This document shows, one piece after another, positions 47,352 through 58,140 of a stretch of 64,000 nt of DNA (position 1 is the stretch's first letter; each line of letters starts with the position of its first letter). Origin of the DNA: Fratercula arctica (lineage: Eukaryota; Chordata; Aves; Charadriiformes; Alcidae); contig CANTUZ010000023.1 of the NCBI GenBank assembly GCA_947846985.1, positions 6,385,072-6,449,071 on the forward strand, read 5' to 3'. The translations under genes were made by a program, and so were the position numbers. The notes under the pieces were generated by a model that ran no database searches, had not been told where the DNA came from, and saw only the letters and a list, made by a program, of their open reading frames with translations.

Positions 47352-48748
47352 AAAAATAAAATAAATAAAGACGGTATTGCATTTATTCATGCAGGAAAAC
47401 AATTCCTTACAATGCTCCCCGGGGGTCCAGCCCACCTCTTCCATCCCCGGCGGTTTGTATGTCTTAGGAGCGATTCTCGTGTTGTTTTAAATCGGGGCCG
47501 AGACGAACGGTTCGGCTCCTCGCTGTAATTATTCCCTTTCCGCATAACGCGCGTTCCTCGAAAAAAAAAAAGGGACCAAAAACTTTTAGTCGAGCTGGAT
47601 TTCATTCAACGGATTTGCTTGGCCAAAGAGGAAAGGCCGGAGGGGGGGGGGGAGGGGGGGGAAATACTTGCAAATGTCAAAACATTCCAAGCCGACAATT
47701 AAAAATATGCGGGTTTTGGCAACGCTCCAGGGTTTCAGGCGGAGATTTAGGAGCGGAGCGCTTTGATTGAAAGCGGTGGGTTGTTGGGTTTTGTCGGGGT
47801 TTTTTTGGTTTTTTTTTGGTTTTTTTCCCCTTGGAAACGGCCCCAAAGCGAAACGGGGGGAAGGTGACGGGAGGACAGAACCCGAGGGTGACGTTGGGTG
47901 CCAGCGTGGCCTCTCTCCGGGCTTTCCCCCTTCCCGGATAACCCAAAACCCGCCTGTTTTATTTCAGCCTGAACTTAAAAAGCTTGAAATCCTCTTCCGG
48001 AGCCTTTTTTATTTCACGGTTCAGCTGTTGAACCGCGATTCCCCCCCCCCCGGTTACACGCATCAGTGGGGTTGTGCTCGAGGAAGGTGAGGATTCCTTC
48101 CGCGCCGTGGCTGTAAACAGGGACGTCGCCGGGGACAAGGTCTCGTTCCCGATGTCACTTCACTGTCTGCGTCGGAAATCTCAAAAAGTTTGTTTTTTGA
48201 TTTAATTGAGAGGGCAGAAGCGGCCCCCTCGGAGCCAGATCCCTGCCTGGCCCATGCTGCCCCTCCTCTGCCGAAAGCCGCCCCGTGGCCGCTTGCGTGG
48301 AGTTAATGTTCAACCGGGGTGGGATGAACCACAGGGGACGGTGGCAGGAGGGTCCCCAAGGTCACAGCCGGGGACATGCTGCAGGTGCTGGTGGGACACC
48401 GTTGCCACTGCTCCATGCCTCAGTTTCCCCATCTGTGCAGAAGATCAGCTCTGGCCCTTTGTGGAGGTGGCCATCCTTGGTTCCTGCTGCTCGGAGGTGT
48501 GAGGTGGGGTGGGAAAAGCCCACTGGTGCCAGGAGATGGCACCATCCTCCCAGCTGGGGCTGCCCAGCTCCGGGAGAGCCCCGCGCCGGGGTTCCCTGCA
48601 GATGGGCGAGGGCTGGCGTGGCTCTTTGCCCTGGCGTTTCTGCAGTAAGTGGTGGCCCTTGGCACCACACCATCCCTCCTTGGGGTGCAAAGCCCACGTA
48701 GACCCTGTAAAAACCTTATAGACCCCATAAAACCTCTCCTTCTGAACT
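47014..48748. other. Unique non-coding sequence
   Basis: Contains the A31 run at 47319-47349, G-rich runs at 47641-47661, T tracts near 47800-47826 and C10 at 48040. No recognised exon. Confidence 0.45.
47319..47349. repeat. Poly-A tract (31 A)
   Basis: Uninterrupted A run with no LINE or SINE body. Confidence 0.9.
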
Positions 48749-48856
48749 TCCCATCCCTGGAGGGCTTCAAGGCCAGGTTGGACGGGGCTTGGAGCAACCT
48801 GGGCTGGTGGGAGGTGTCCCTGCCCAGGGCAGGAGGTGGCACTGGTGGTCTCAGGG
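48749..48856 (+). mobile_element. CR1: CR1 LINE internal 3' UTR piece without tail
   Basis: CCCATCCCTGGAGGGCTTCA to GGTGGCACTGG. The terminal octamer part is absent. Its first 97 bp are the reverse complement of 48921-49015. Confidence 0.88.
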
Positions 48857-48869
48857 CAACCTGTGCCAG

Positions 48870-49358
48870 GATCATGGAATCAAGGAATGGTTTGGGATGG
48901 ACGGGACCTTAAAGCCCCCCCAGTGCCACCCCCTGCCCTGGGCAGGGACACCTCCCACCAGCCCAGGTTGCTCCAAGCCCCGTCCAACCTGGCCTTGAAC
49001 CCCTCCAGGGATGGGGCAGCCACAGCTTCTCTGGGCAACCTGGGCCAGGGGCTCACCCCCCTCACAGCAAACAATTTCTTCCCCACATCTCATCTCAGTC
49101 TCCCCCTTTCAGTGTAAAACCCTTCCCCCTCGTCCCATGGCTCCCCTCCCTGCTCCAGAGTCCCTCCCCAGCTTTCCTGGAGCCCCTTTAGGGACTGGCA
49201 GGGGCTGGAAGGTCTCCCCGGAGCCTTCCCTTCTCCAGGCTTAACCCCCCCAGCTCTCTCAGCCTGTCCCCACAGCAGAGGGGCTCCAGCCCTCCCAGCA
49301 TCTCCGGGGCCTCCTCCGGCCCCGCTCCAACAGCTCCGTGTCCTTCTGGCGCTGGGGA
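48870..49358 (-). mobile_element. CR1: CR1 LINE 3' fragment
   Basis: Minus-strand copy starting ATCATGGAATCAAGGAATGG and ending around TCCGTGTCCTTCTGGCGCTG. It faces the plus-strand piece 14 bp away. Confidence 0.93.
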
Positions 49359-49479
49359 CGGGAGAAGGTTGATTTCTGGGTGCAGCAGGTGCAGGACAAC
49401 CCTTCCAAAACCAGCAGGGTGTGTGGTTTGGGGGTGCAGGAGCTCTCCCCCCCGCCCCCTCCCCAGACTGGCCGTGCCG

Positions 49480-49930
49480 GGATGTCTCCCCGCTCCCTGA
49501 GCCGGAGATTTTTCCGCCGGGCTCCTGCCGGAGCTGGCAACCGGCCGCCGCCTCTTCAAAGGCCTTTCTTGTTTGGCGGCCGGGCCCCCGTGGAGCCCCG
49601 AAGAAGGGCCCCTTTCACAACCCGGCCTTTCCTAGACAGAAATTGTCATTATTTTTTTTTTTTTTTAATTTATTTTTTTATTTTATTTTATTTTTTCAAA
49701 CACAGCTCCCCTTCTCCCGCCCGGCCGCCTCTCGCCTGCCCTGACGTCAGGCCGCCTTTGTGATGGCGGGCGGCGTTTTCTGCTCCCGCTTCTCCTCGGG
49801 GGGGGGGGTCTCAGCGGGGGCCGGGGCAGCGCCGGGGGCTCCCACCGAGCCCGGGGGGGGCTCCACCATCCACCGGGGGGCTGGTGGCCCCGGGGGCCAG
49901 CGGAGCGACTGGGGGGGGTGCAGCCAACTT
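49480..49930. promoter_or_regulatory. Candidate CpG-island promoter with CRE and YY1-like site
   Basis: CpG-dense sequence with a perfect palindromic CRE (TGACGTCA, 49742-49749). Fourteen bases on is TGATGGCGGGCGGCG (49761-49775), close to the YY1 site AAnATGGCGGC often placed at TATA-less starts. T-rich DNA (49650-49696) splits the island. An ATG at 49763 opens a frame of no recognised product that soon runs into the T/C tract. Direction and gene identity are unknown. Confidence 0.4.
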
Positions 49931-49984
49931 TGTTATCCAGTTTCTCAGTGGGGCGGGAGAAGAAAAGGATGTTTATTTTACTTT

Positions 49985-50420
49985 ACGTGTTTCACTTTAT
50001 CTTACTTTATTTTATTTTATTTTGGTTTATTTTATTTTTTCTTCTATTTTCTTTTTATTTTTCCTTTTTTCTCTCTTTTTCTCTTTTTCTTTTTCTCTTT
50101 CTTTTTTCTTTTTCTTTTTTCTTTTTCTCTTTTCTCTTTTTCTTTTCTCTTTTTCTTTTCCTTTTTCCTTTTCCTTTTCCTTTTTCTATTTCTTTTGTCT
50201 TTTGCATCTTTTCTTTTCCTTTTTGTTTTCTTTTTTCTTTTTCTTTTTCTTTTTCCTTTTTTCTTTCTTCTTTCTTTTTTCTTTCTTTTTATTTTTCTCT
50301 TCTTTTTCTCTTCTTTTTCTCTTCTTTTTCTTTTCTATTTTTATCTATTTTATTATTTAATTATAATATTTGATTTGATTTGGTATTTTTTATTTTGCTT
50401 TTTATTTTATTTCATTTTAC
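49985..50420. repeat. Polypyrimidine T/C tract
   Basis: About 430 bp of TTTTC, TTTTTC and TTTTA units, essentially without G on the plus strand. The three open frames here are phenylalanine/leucine/serine strings caused by composition. Confidence 0.92.
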
Positions 50421-50932
50421 GGTCGGTTTCCTTTACTCGCTTTTCATTTCCGTGTTGTTTTCTCTGTTTTATTTCGGTTTATGCTTTGCAGCGCTGCCTG
50501 GCGTGTTGAGGCCGTCGGCCGGGGAGTTCCGCAGGGTGGCCACACGCCGTGGTACGGGGCTGGTGTCCCCACATCTCTGTGTCCCAGGAGGACCTGGCTC
50601 CGGCGCGTCCCCGGAGCCGGGGGGTGGGGGGGGGGAAATGGCTCCCGGCCCCTCTTCTGTGCCAGGCCCCCGGGCAGCCCCCGGTTGGGCGTCGCCGTGT
50701 GTTTTCCTGGGGCAGCTCTTGTGCAAGCGACGCGGGTGGCGTCACCCGGCCCAGGCGCCGTGTCAGGGCTCCGGAAACCGTTGCAACACAAACCCCGAGA
50801 GAGAAACCGGCCCCCGGAAAAACTCCTGCCCTTCTCCCGGCCCCAGCTCCCCGCCGTGCGTCAGCCGCGGCCTCTGCTCCCCGGGGACCGGGCAGCTCCT
50901 GGGCTGCCATGGTGGAGCACGGTGCAGCTCCG
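50421..50932. other. GC-rich, CpG-rich unique sequence
   Basis: Opens with AT-rich DNA and turns CpG-rich from 50490 to 50920. No confirmed exon. It could be an exon or CpG island of an unidentified gene. Confidence 0.35.
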
Positions 50933-51608
50933 TCCGTCCATCCATCCATCCATCCATCCATCCATCCATCCGTCTAGCTGTCCATCCAGCCGTCCATATA
51001 TCTGTTCATCCATACAGCTGTCCATCTGTCCAACCATGCATCCATCTGTCCATATATCCGTCCATCCATGCGTCTGTCCATCTATATAGCCATCCACTTG
51101 TCTCCATGCATACACCCGTCTGTCCATCCATCCATCCTTCTGTCCATCCATCCATATATCCGTCCATCCATCCAAACATCTGTCCGTCCATCCATATATC
51201 TGTCCATCCATCCATATATCCGTCCATCCATCCATATATCCGTCCATCCATCCAAACATCTGTCCGTCCATCCATATATCTGTCCATCCATATATCCATC
51301 TGTCCATCCAAACAGCTGTCTGTCCATCCATATATCTGTCCATCCATCCATCCATGTATCCATCCATCTGTCCATCCAGACATCCTTCTGTCCATTCATC
51401 CATTTATCCCTCCATCCATCTGTCCATCCATGTGTCCATCCATCCATCCATGTATCCATCCATCCATGTGTCCATCCATCCATCCATTTATCCATCCATC
51501 CAGACATCCATCTGTCCATCCATCCATGTGTCCATCCAGACGTCCATCTGTCCAGCCATGTATCCATCTATCCATACATCCATCCATTTGTCCGTCTGTC
51601 CGTCCGTC
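50933..51608. repeat. CCAT tetranucleotide satellite
   Basis: About 675 bp of CCAT/CCGT/CTGT tetranucleotide repeats with ATAT-containing variants (CCATATATCCGT). Twelve-base periods keep frames open on both strands (HPSIHPSI- and [12 protein letters not shown] strings). Confidence 0.94.
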
Positions 51609-53090
51609 CCCACACGCAGCCATGGCCGGTGACTCCCGTCTCCTCCCGTGCTGCTCCTGCCACCGGCTGTTTCCCGGCTCGGCGGGGGCCGGGGGGAACT
51701 TCTGTTTCGCAGCCGAGCAGAGATGGGCTCGGTGCTGTCACATCGGGGTGGCCCGTGGGCAAAGTCCCTGCGGTGGCCTTGGATGTTTGCCCAGCGCCGC
51801 ATGGAGCCGCCGGCAGCTCTGTGTCCTTGTCACAGGGCTCCTGTCCCCGCAGGGGGGGGGGGGGGTGACATTTGCTCCTTAAACTACGTCTCGGTGGTCT
51901 CTCCGTATGGGGACGGAGCAAGGTGGCACCGCGGCTCCTCGTCCCGGTCCCACCTCACCCCTCGTGGTGTCACCAGCCCTTTGGTGTCACCCCTGGCAGG
52001 TGGCCATCGCGGTCCTCAAGGGGCAGGGACACCAGGGTGGGGGGGCTGTCGGACCTTCCCCAGCGTGGAAATCCAAGGCGAAATTCCCACCGAGGGGGAC
52101 ACCCGCCCCCACCCCCCCCCCCAACCAGGCCATTGTGGGCTCGTCCCTGCTCCGTTACGCACCAAATTCGGAGCGTTTTTCGTGTTTTACGCCCCAACCG
52201 CGGGCAGGGTGACGGTGCCGACCCCGGGGTTCTGTCCCGCTGGGGAACGTGGGGCCGCGGGAGGATCCCCGAGGGTTGGGGAGCACCCGTTGCCCGCGGG
52301 GGGGGTCTCTCCTTCCCGCGGGAGCTCCGGCAGCGGTGGACGCCCCGACCTGTTCTACCTGTGGGCCGTTTCCCGGGGCAGGGACGGATTCCTGCCGTTC
52401 CTCCCGGGCTGAGTCACTCCCGCCCGTGTCCCTGCGGGTTCCCGCGCCAGCCCCGCAGCTCCCAGCCTTTGGGTTTTCCTCTCTCTCTCTGTGTGATCCT
52501 TCACCTCCATCCCCGCTTCCGAAGGTGGCTCTGAGTCATTCCCGCGGGAGGTGGGGTCCCTTATCGCACCGGGAGAGATGTGTTTGCTTTCCCACGTTCC
52601 CGGGCAGCAGGGGGGGGGGGAAAAAGAGGTTTGCTTTGCCCAAAAAAGAGGCCTCCGGTTGCGGCGATGGGGATCCCGGGGAGTGGGGGGGGAGACGGGG
52701 TGCGGGGGTCGGCATTCCCGGCGGGCGGGCGAGCGCAACGCGGCCGGCCGGACAAACAAAGCGGAACAAGGAGAAAAATCCGTCAAGCCGGGGCATGTGC
52801 CACCCATTGTGACCTGCCACCGCGCCTTTTGTCCCAACCGGATTAATGGCCCGGAGACTGAGGGCCTCTGTTCCGCCACCGGCTGTTTTTCCGACCGGAC
52901 TTGAGTGATTTTTTTTTTTTTTCCCGGCCGGACACCAAGGTCCCTTTGCCCCGGGAGAAAGGACGGGAGCCAACGAGCCGGATGGCTCGGAGTTGGTGGT
53001 GGGTCCGTGCCTGGTGGTCCCATGGCGTGGCGAGGGTATCCCGAGCATCCCCGTCCCTTCCCGCTGTGTCCCGCGGCCGTCGCGCCCCCC
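51609..53090. other. GC-rich unique sequence with CpG patches
   Basis: Poly-G runs at 51850-51863, 52611-52620. The densest CpG stretch is at about 52660-52760. The patch 52790-52880 (ACCCATTGTGACC, CCTTTTGTCCC, GGATTAATGG) looks constrained. No recognised protein in any frame. Confidence 0.35.
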
Positions 53091-53205
53091 AAAATCATGG
53101 AATCATGGAACGATTTGGGTTGGAAGCGACTCTAAAGCCCACCTCGTTCCACCCCATGGGTGGGGACACGTCCCCCTAGACCAGGTTGCTCCGAGCCTTG
53201 ACCAC
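53091..53205 (-). mobile_element. CR1: CR1 LINE 3' fragment, the last in the window
   Basis: AAATCATGGAATCATGGAAC to GAGCCTTGACCACC, more diverged than most. No CR1 is recognisable to its right. Confidence 0.85.
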
Positions 53206-54624
53206 CACCAAAATCCACCCCCCCCACCCCGCCTCCGACACCCTCCTGCCCTTCCCAGCTCCGATCCCGCTGGAAAAACTCCGAGAGGAGGAAAATCCCT
53301 AAGAAAAAAACCCCAGAGTTGGGAATTTTTCAGGGCAGGGAAAGGTTGGGGGGGGGGGGGGGGTTGTCGAGCGCTCAATGTCCCTTGTGTGGGGACCGAG
53401 GCCACGTCCCGCCGCGGCGGCAGGTGCCGGGGAGCGCCGGGAAAGAGCCGAAACACCCGGCAACGGGAAAACACCCCCCCGCCCCGGCTCCTGTCCCCAC
53501 TCCGCCGCTGCCGGAGAAAGATAAATATATATATTTTTTTTATATATATATATATATAAAATATAATCTGGCCACTATTGACTTTACCCCGGGAGGTGCC
53601 AGCCTGGAACCGGCTGCGTCGCCGCCACCAACAAAGCCCTTTTTAGTGGCCGGTGGCTCGAACTGGGGAGCCCAGTAAGTCAAAAATTCCTTGTGTTTAT
53701 GGAGGGGGGGGGGGTTTGGGGGGGGGGGGTGTAAAAAAAAAAAAAAAAAAAGATACAAAAAAACCCCCCAAACTTGGGAAGGAGCAAAAGCCGCCGAGAA
53801 GTTATTTAGGAAAGGGAAAAAAAAAAAAAAAAATTTAAAAAAAAAAAAATTAAAAAAAAATTTAAAAAGTGGAATAAAATGTACATTCACGGGGTTGGGG
53901 GGGGGGGGGGGGGGGGGAATCCCGGCTATGAAAGAGCCTTTTTAAGCTGGCAGCAAAACAGACCCGGTGGCTGCGAGATAAAGCCAGGAAAAAAAAAAAA
54001 AAAAAAAACAAAAAACAACCCAAAATCTGCTCCAATAAGGCCCCGTTTTTAGCGGATTTTGGCCCAGAGGGTCAAGGTTCTTCCCCCCCCCCCGGAAAAG
54101 TGGGACACCGCCCCCCCCCCCACCAGCCCCGGCTCCAAATTGGGGCTGGGGGGGGGGGGGGAATGCTCCGTAATTAAATATTCCGCCCCGAAGCAGCCGG
54201 TTCCTACCCCTGGGCGGAATATTGAATTTATCCCCAATTTTATATTATTAAGAAAATAAACATGGGGGGGCGGCGGTGGGGGGGGGGTGGGAAGGAATAA
54301 AACACACACACAACCCCCCCCCCCCCCCCCCCCGCCGCAGCCTGATTGATTTCGGGGCTGGATGGAGAAGCCAAAAAAACCTCCCGGCGGCAACAATTTG
54401 GGTTTGTGCGAGCCCTTTTGGAGGGGGGGGGGGGGGCCGGGGGGGGGCCCCCACGAAGGGCCATGTTTTGCCTTTGCTGCATTTTTCCCCCCCCCCACTC
54501 CCAATCCAAAATAAACGGGCGGCCGGAGGCTTTTATGCCGGAGCCTGGGATACAGCCCCCCCCCCCCCCCCGCCCCCTTGTTACCCACTGCTGGGGGGGG
54601 GGCGCAGGAGATAAATTATGGGGT
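53206..54624. repeat. Low-complexity region: poly-G, poly-C, poly-A and TA runs
   Basis: Includes G15-type runs (about 53349-53363, 53897-53917), a TATATA tract (53525-53560), A-rich DNA (53730-53880, 53991-54008), C and G runs (54079-54160, 54316-54333, 54422-54450). Short unique islands lie between. Homopolymer lengths may be unreliable. Confidence 0.75.
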
Positions 54625-54908
54625 TTGTTTTGGGGTTTTTTTTGGGGGGGGGGGTTGGGTTTTTTTCCCCCTTTCCCCCCCCCCATCAGAATATTTTAAT
54701 ATCGGGGGAGGCGGAGGGTCCTCGTGTTATTTTAACACCCCCACCCCCCCCGAAGCCCCCCACTGCCGAGGGGTCCGAGCCACCCCCCCCCCCCAACACC
54801 ACCCCCCCCCGCAATAACCCCCAAAATGCAACAAAATGAAGAAAATACACAAAACTCCCCCCATTCGGGGGGGGGGGGGGGGGGGGATTTATCCTCCTTT
54901 TTTCAGGG
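54625..54908. repeat. Tandem duplication in poly-G/poly-C DNA, copy 1
   Basis: Shares with copy 2 the non-homopolymer anchors ATCAGAATATTTTAATATCG, GGCGGAGGGTCCTCGTGTTA, CACTGCCGAGGGGTCCGAGC and AAATGCAACAAAATGAAGAA. Confidence 0.9.
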
Positions 54909-54946
54909 GTTTGCCCTAAATCGCTCGATTTGCCCCCCGCTTTCAC

Positions 54947-55232
54947 TTCAATTTTTTTTTTTTGGGGGGGGGGTGGGTTTTTTTTTCCCCTTCCCCCCCC
55001 CCCATCAGAATATTTTAATATCGGAGGAGGCGGAGGGTCCTCGTGTTATTTTAACACACACACACACACACCCCCCCCCGAAGCCCCCCACTGCCGAGGG
55101 GTCCGAGCCACCCCCCCCCCCCCCAACACCCCCCCCCCGCCCCGATAACCCCCAAAATGCAACAAAATGAAGAAAATACACAACACTCCCCCCATTTCGG
55201 GGGGGGGGGATTTATCCTCCTTTTTTCAAAAT
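54947..55232. repeat. Tandem duplication in poly-G/poly-C DNA, copy 2
   Basis: Offset 319-323 bp from copy 1. It differs by one base in the GGAGG anchor, by a CA-repeat (ACACACAC, about 55053-55070) replacing ACCCCCACC, and by homopolymer lengths. Confidence 0.9.
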
Positions 55233-55336
55233 GCCCCCCCCCCCGGTGCTCTGCACCTTGCCAGCGTTTTTGGGGGGGGGGGAACAATTAAATAATTATT
55301 TTTTTGTGGTTTTATAACAGGGAAATGCATGAAAGT

Positions 55337-56052
55337 GGCTGGGGGGGGGGGCTGGGGGGGTCAGGGATGATGGGGGGGGAGGGGGCTGGGGGGTGCTGGG
55401 GGGTGTTGGGGATGCCGGGGGGGGGGGCCAGGGGTGTTGGGGGCTGTCGGGGGGGTCCTGGGGATGTCGGGGGGGGTTGGGGGGGTGCTGGGGGGTTCGG
55501 GGGGGTGTCGGGGATGATGGGGGGGTGTCGGGGGGGGTCCTGGGGCTGTTGGGGGGTGTCAGGGGTGTTGGGGGTGTCGGGGGGTGTTGCTGGGGGGGTG
55601 CTGGGGGGGTGTCGGTGGGTGATGGGGGGGTGTGGGGCATGTCGGGGGGGGGGGGGGGGGGGGGGGTGTCAAGGGGTGTCAGTGGGTGCCGGGGGGTATT
55701 GGGGATGTTTGGGGGGGTGCCAGGGGCTGTCGGGGGGGGGGCTGGGGATGATGGGGGGGTGTCGTGGGGGGGGGTCAGGGCTGTTGATGGGTGCCGGGCA
55801 TGTTGGGGGGTGCTGGGGGTGTCGGGGGGTGTCAGCGATGATGGGGGGGGGGGTTGCTGGGGGTGTCGGGGGGTGTTGGGAGTGATGGGGGGTGCCAGGG
55901 GGTGTCAGTGGGTGCCGGGGGCTGTTGGGGGGTATTGGGGATGTTTGGGGGGGTGCCAGGGGGTGTCGGGGGGGGGGGGGGGGGCTGTGGATGATGGGGG
56001 GGGTGTCGTGGGGGGGGGGGGTGTCAGGGCTGGGGGGGTGGGGGGGGGTGTG
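55337..56052. repeat. G-rich minisatellite (TGTCGGGG type)
   Basis: Units such as GGGGGTGTCGGGGATG, GTGCTGGGGG and GGGTGTTGGGG in irregular order. Guanine runs of 4 to 20 on the plus strand. Confidence 0.9.
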
Positions 56053-56419
56053 CATCCGCTCTCCCGCACCGCATGTCCCTGGGACTTGCCCGGTGGCATT
56101 CCAGGCAGTGGCACCCACTCGGTCCCTTTGGGCTACCAGCCCCACCGGCCCCACTGGCCCCCCCCTCCCCACCACCCCCCCCCCGGCCGCCCTCCCCCGG
56201 TGACTCAGGCCTGGTGCGAAGGAGGAAATTTTTATTTATAAATAAATACCCCCATTATCAGCCCGGGGGGGGGGGGGGGGGCAAGAACAGAGGGGACACC
56301 CCCCCACCCCCCCCGGGGTGTTTCTCCTTTGGTTGGGTGGGACGGGACTCGCCGGGGCGGGGGGGGGGGGCGGGTTGGTGGCCCTTTTGGGGACGGTGGG
56401 AGTCACACCCCTCCCGCCG
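56053..56419. other. Unique GC-rich spacer
   Basis: Between two G-rich satellites. Includes the AT-rich island TTTTTATTTATAAATAAATA at 56229-56248 and a poly-G run at 56265-56281. No exon supported. Confidence 0.4.
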
Positions 56420-57378
56420 GGGGGGTTTTTGTTGGGGGGGGGGGATTTGGGGATGGGGGGGGTGGGAAGAGGGGGGTTGAGGATGGGGGGGTGGGAGGGG
56501 GGGGATTTGTGGATGGGGGGGTGGGAAGAGGGGGGTTTGTGGATGGGGGGTGGATGGGGGGGGTTATTTACGGGGGGGTGGGAAGAGGGGGGGAGACTTT
56601 GGGGATGGGGGGTGGGAGAGGGGGGTTGAGGATGGGGGGGTGCGAAGGGGGGGGATTTCGGGGTGGGGGGGTGGGAAGAGGGGGGATTTGTGGATGGGGG
56701 GTGGGTTTTTATTATGGGGGGGTGGGAAGAGGGGGGGAATTTTTGGATGGGGGCGGGTGGGAAGAGGGGGGTTGAGGATGGGGGGGTGGGAAGGGGGGGG
56801 TTTTGGGGATGGGGGGGTGGGAAGAGGGGGGATTTGTGGATGGGGGGGTGGATGGGGGGGTTTATTACGGGGGGGTGGGAAGGGGGGGAATTTGGGGATG
56901 GGGGGTGGGAAGAGGGGGGTTGAGGATGGGGGGGTGCCGAAGGGGGGGGATTCGGGGTGGGGGGGTGGGAAGGAGGGTGGATTTTGTGGATGGGGGGTGG
57001 ATGGGGGGGTTTATTACTGGGGGGGGGTGGGAAGGGGGGGAATTTGGGGATGGGGGCGGGTGGGAAGAGGGGGGTTGAGGATGGGGGGGTGGGAAGGGGG
57101 GGGATTTGGGGATGGGGGCGGGTGGGAAGAGGGGGGTTGAGGATGGGGGGGTGGGAAGGGGGGGATTTGGGGATGGGGGGGTGGGAAGAGGGGGGATTTG
57201 TGGATGGGGGGGTGGATGGGGGGGTTTATTACGGGGGGGTGGGAAGAGGGGGGAATTTGGGGATGGGGGGTGGGAAGAGGGGGGTTGAGGATAGGGGGGT
57301 GGGAAGGGGGTTGGATTTCGGGGTGGGGGGGTGGGAAGAGGGGGGGATTTGTGGATGGGGGGGGGCTGGGGGGGGGTG
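56420..57378. repeat. G-rich minisatellite with ~150-bp higher-order unit
   Basis: About 30-bp subunits of the types GTGGGAAGAGGGGGGTTGAG, GGGATTTGTGGATGGGGGG and GGGTTTATTACGGGGGG. The TTTATTA-type subunit recurs near 56562, 56709, 56860, 57011 and 57224, that is every ~150 bp with one 213-bp step. Confidence 0.92.
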
Positions 57379-58140
57379 GGAAGAGCTCCCGGCCCCTTCA
57401 AAGCGCTGCTGTGGGTGCGGGGGTGCGATGGTATCACCTGGGAACCGGGAGGCTCCGCTCCCCCCCCCCCGGCGCTGGGAGCAGCCCCCGCACGGCCGGG
57501 GGGGGGGGTGGGGGGGGTGGGGGGTGTGGGGGGGGTGGTCCTGGCACCACACTTGCCCTGCAAGCCCCATCTCAGGAGGTTTCCATCCTCCCGGGGCCAC
57601 GGGAGGGGCAGTTTTGGCCACCAGCAACTTTTCGGGCCCCATCGGGACGTGGTGTCCCCCCCCCCCCCCCCCCAATCCCCATGGTTTTTTTATCCCCCCC
57701 CCCCGAAGGAAACCTGGGCTGGGCCCTGTGGATTGGGGGGGGGGACAGTCTTGGGGGGGGGGGGGGGGGAGTGACAATGGCGGGTGACACCCGAGGTGAG
57801 GAAGGCCGGGTGGGGGCCACCAAAGGACGGATGGGGCAACCTGGCCCGGGGCGGGGGGGGGGGGGCACGGCGGGGGGGGGGGGGACACCCACAGAGCCAT
57901 CCCGCAGTGAGTCACCCCGCCAGTGTCACCCGCTGGCAGCAAAAGGGTGATGGCACAGGGTGACACCCCCCCAAAGCCCCCACCCCCCCCCACCCCGAGC
58001 CCAAATTTCAACCCCAGGGTCCCGGGGGGGTGCACAAGAATCGGGTTGGGGGGGGGTGTTGGAGGGGGCAATCTGTCCCCGTGTCCCAGCCCCCCCCTTC
58101 CCCGTGAGCGGGAGAGGAGCGGAGCCCCGGGGGGGGTAAC
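57379..58140. other. GC-rich unique sequence with poly-G/poly-C runs
   Basis: Unique CpG-containing islands (57385-57500, 57780-57960) between homopolymer runs. No recognised exon. Confidence 0.35.

Noticed and set aside
50933..51608. Possible CRISPR-like or spacer array
   Set aside because: Vertebrate DNA with a plain tetranucleotide satellite. No spaced identical direct repeats.
50380..51882. 500-codon plus-strand open frame
   Set aside because: The middle is the CCAT array ([12 protein letters not shown] string). The ends are GC-rich DNA without stops, and no domain is recognisable.
51648..52412. 254-codon GC-rich frame
   Set aside because: No domain, low-complexity composition, overlaps other open frames and crosses a poly-G run at 51850.
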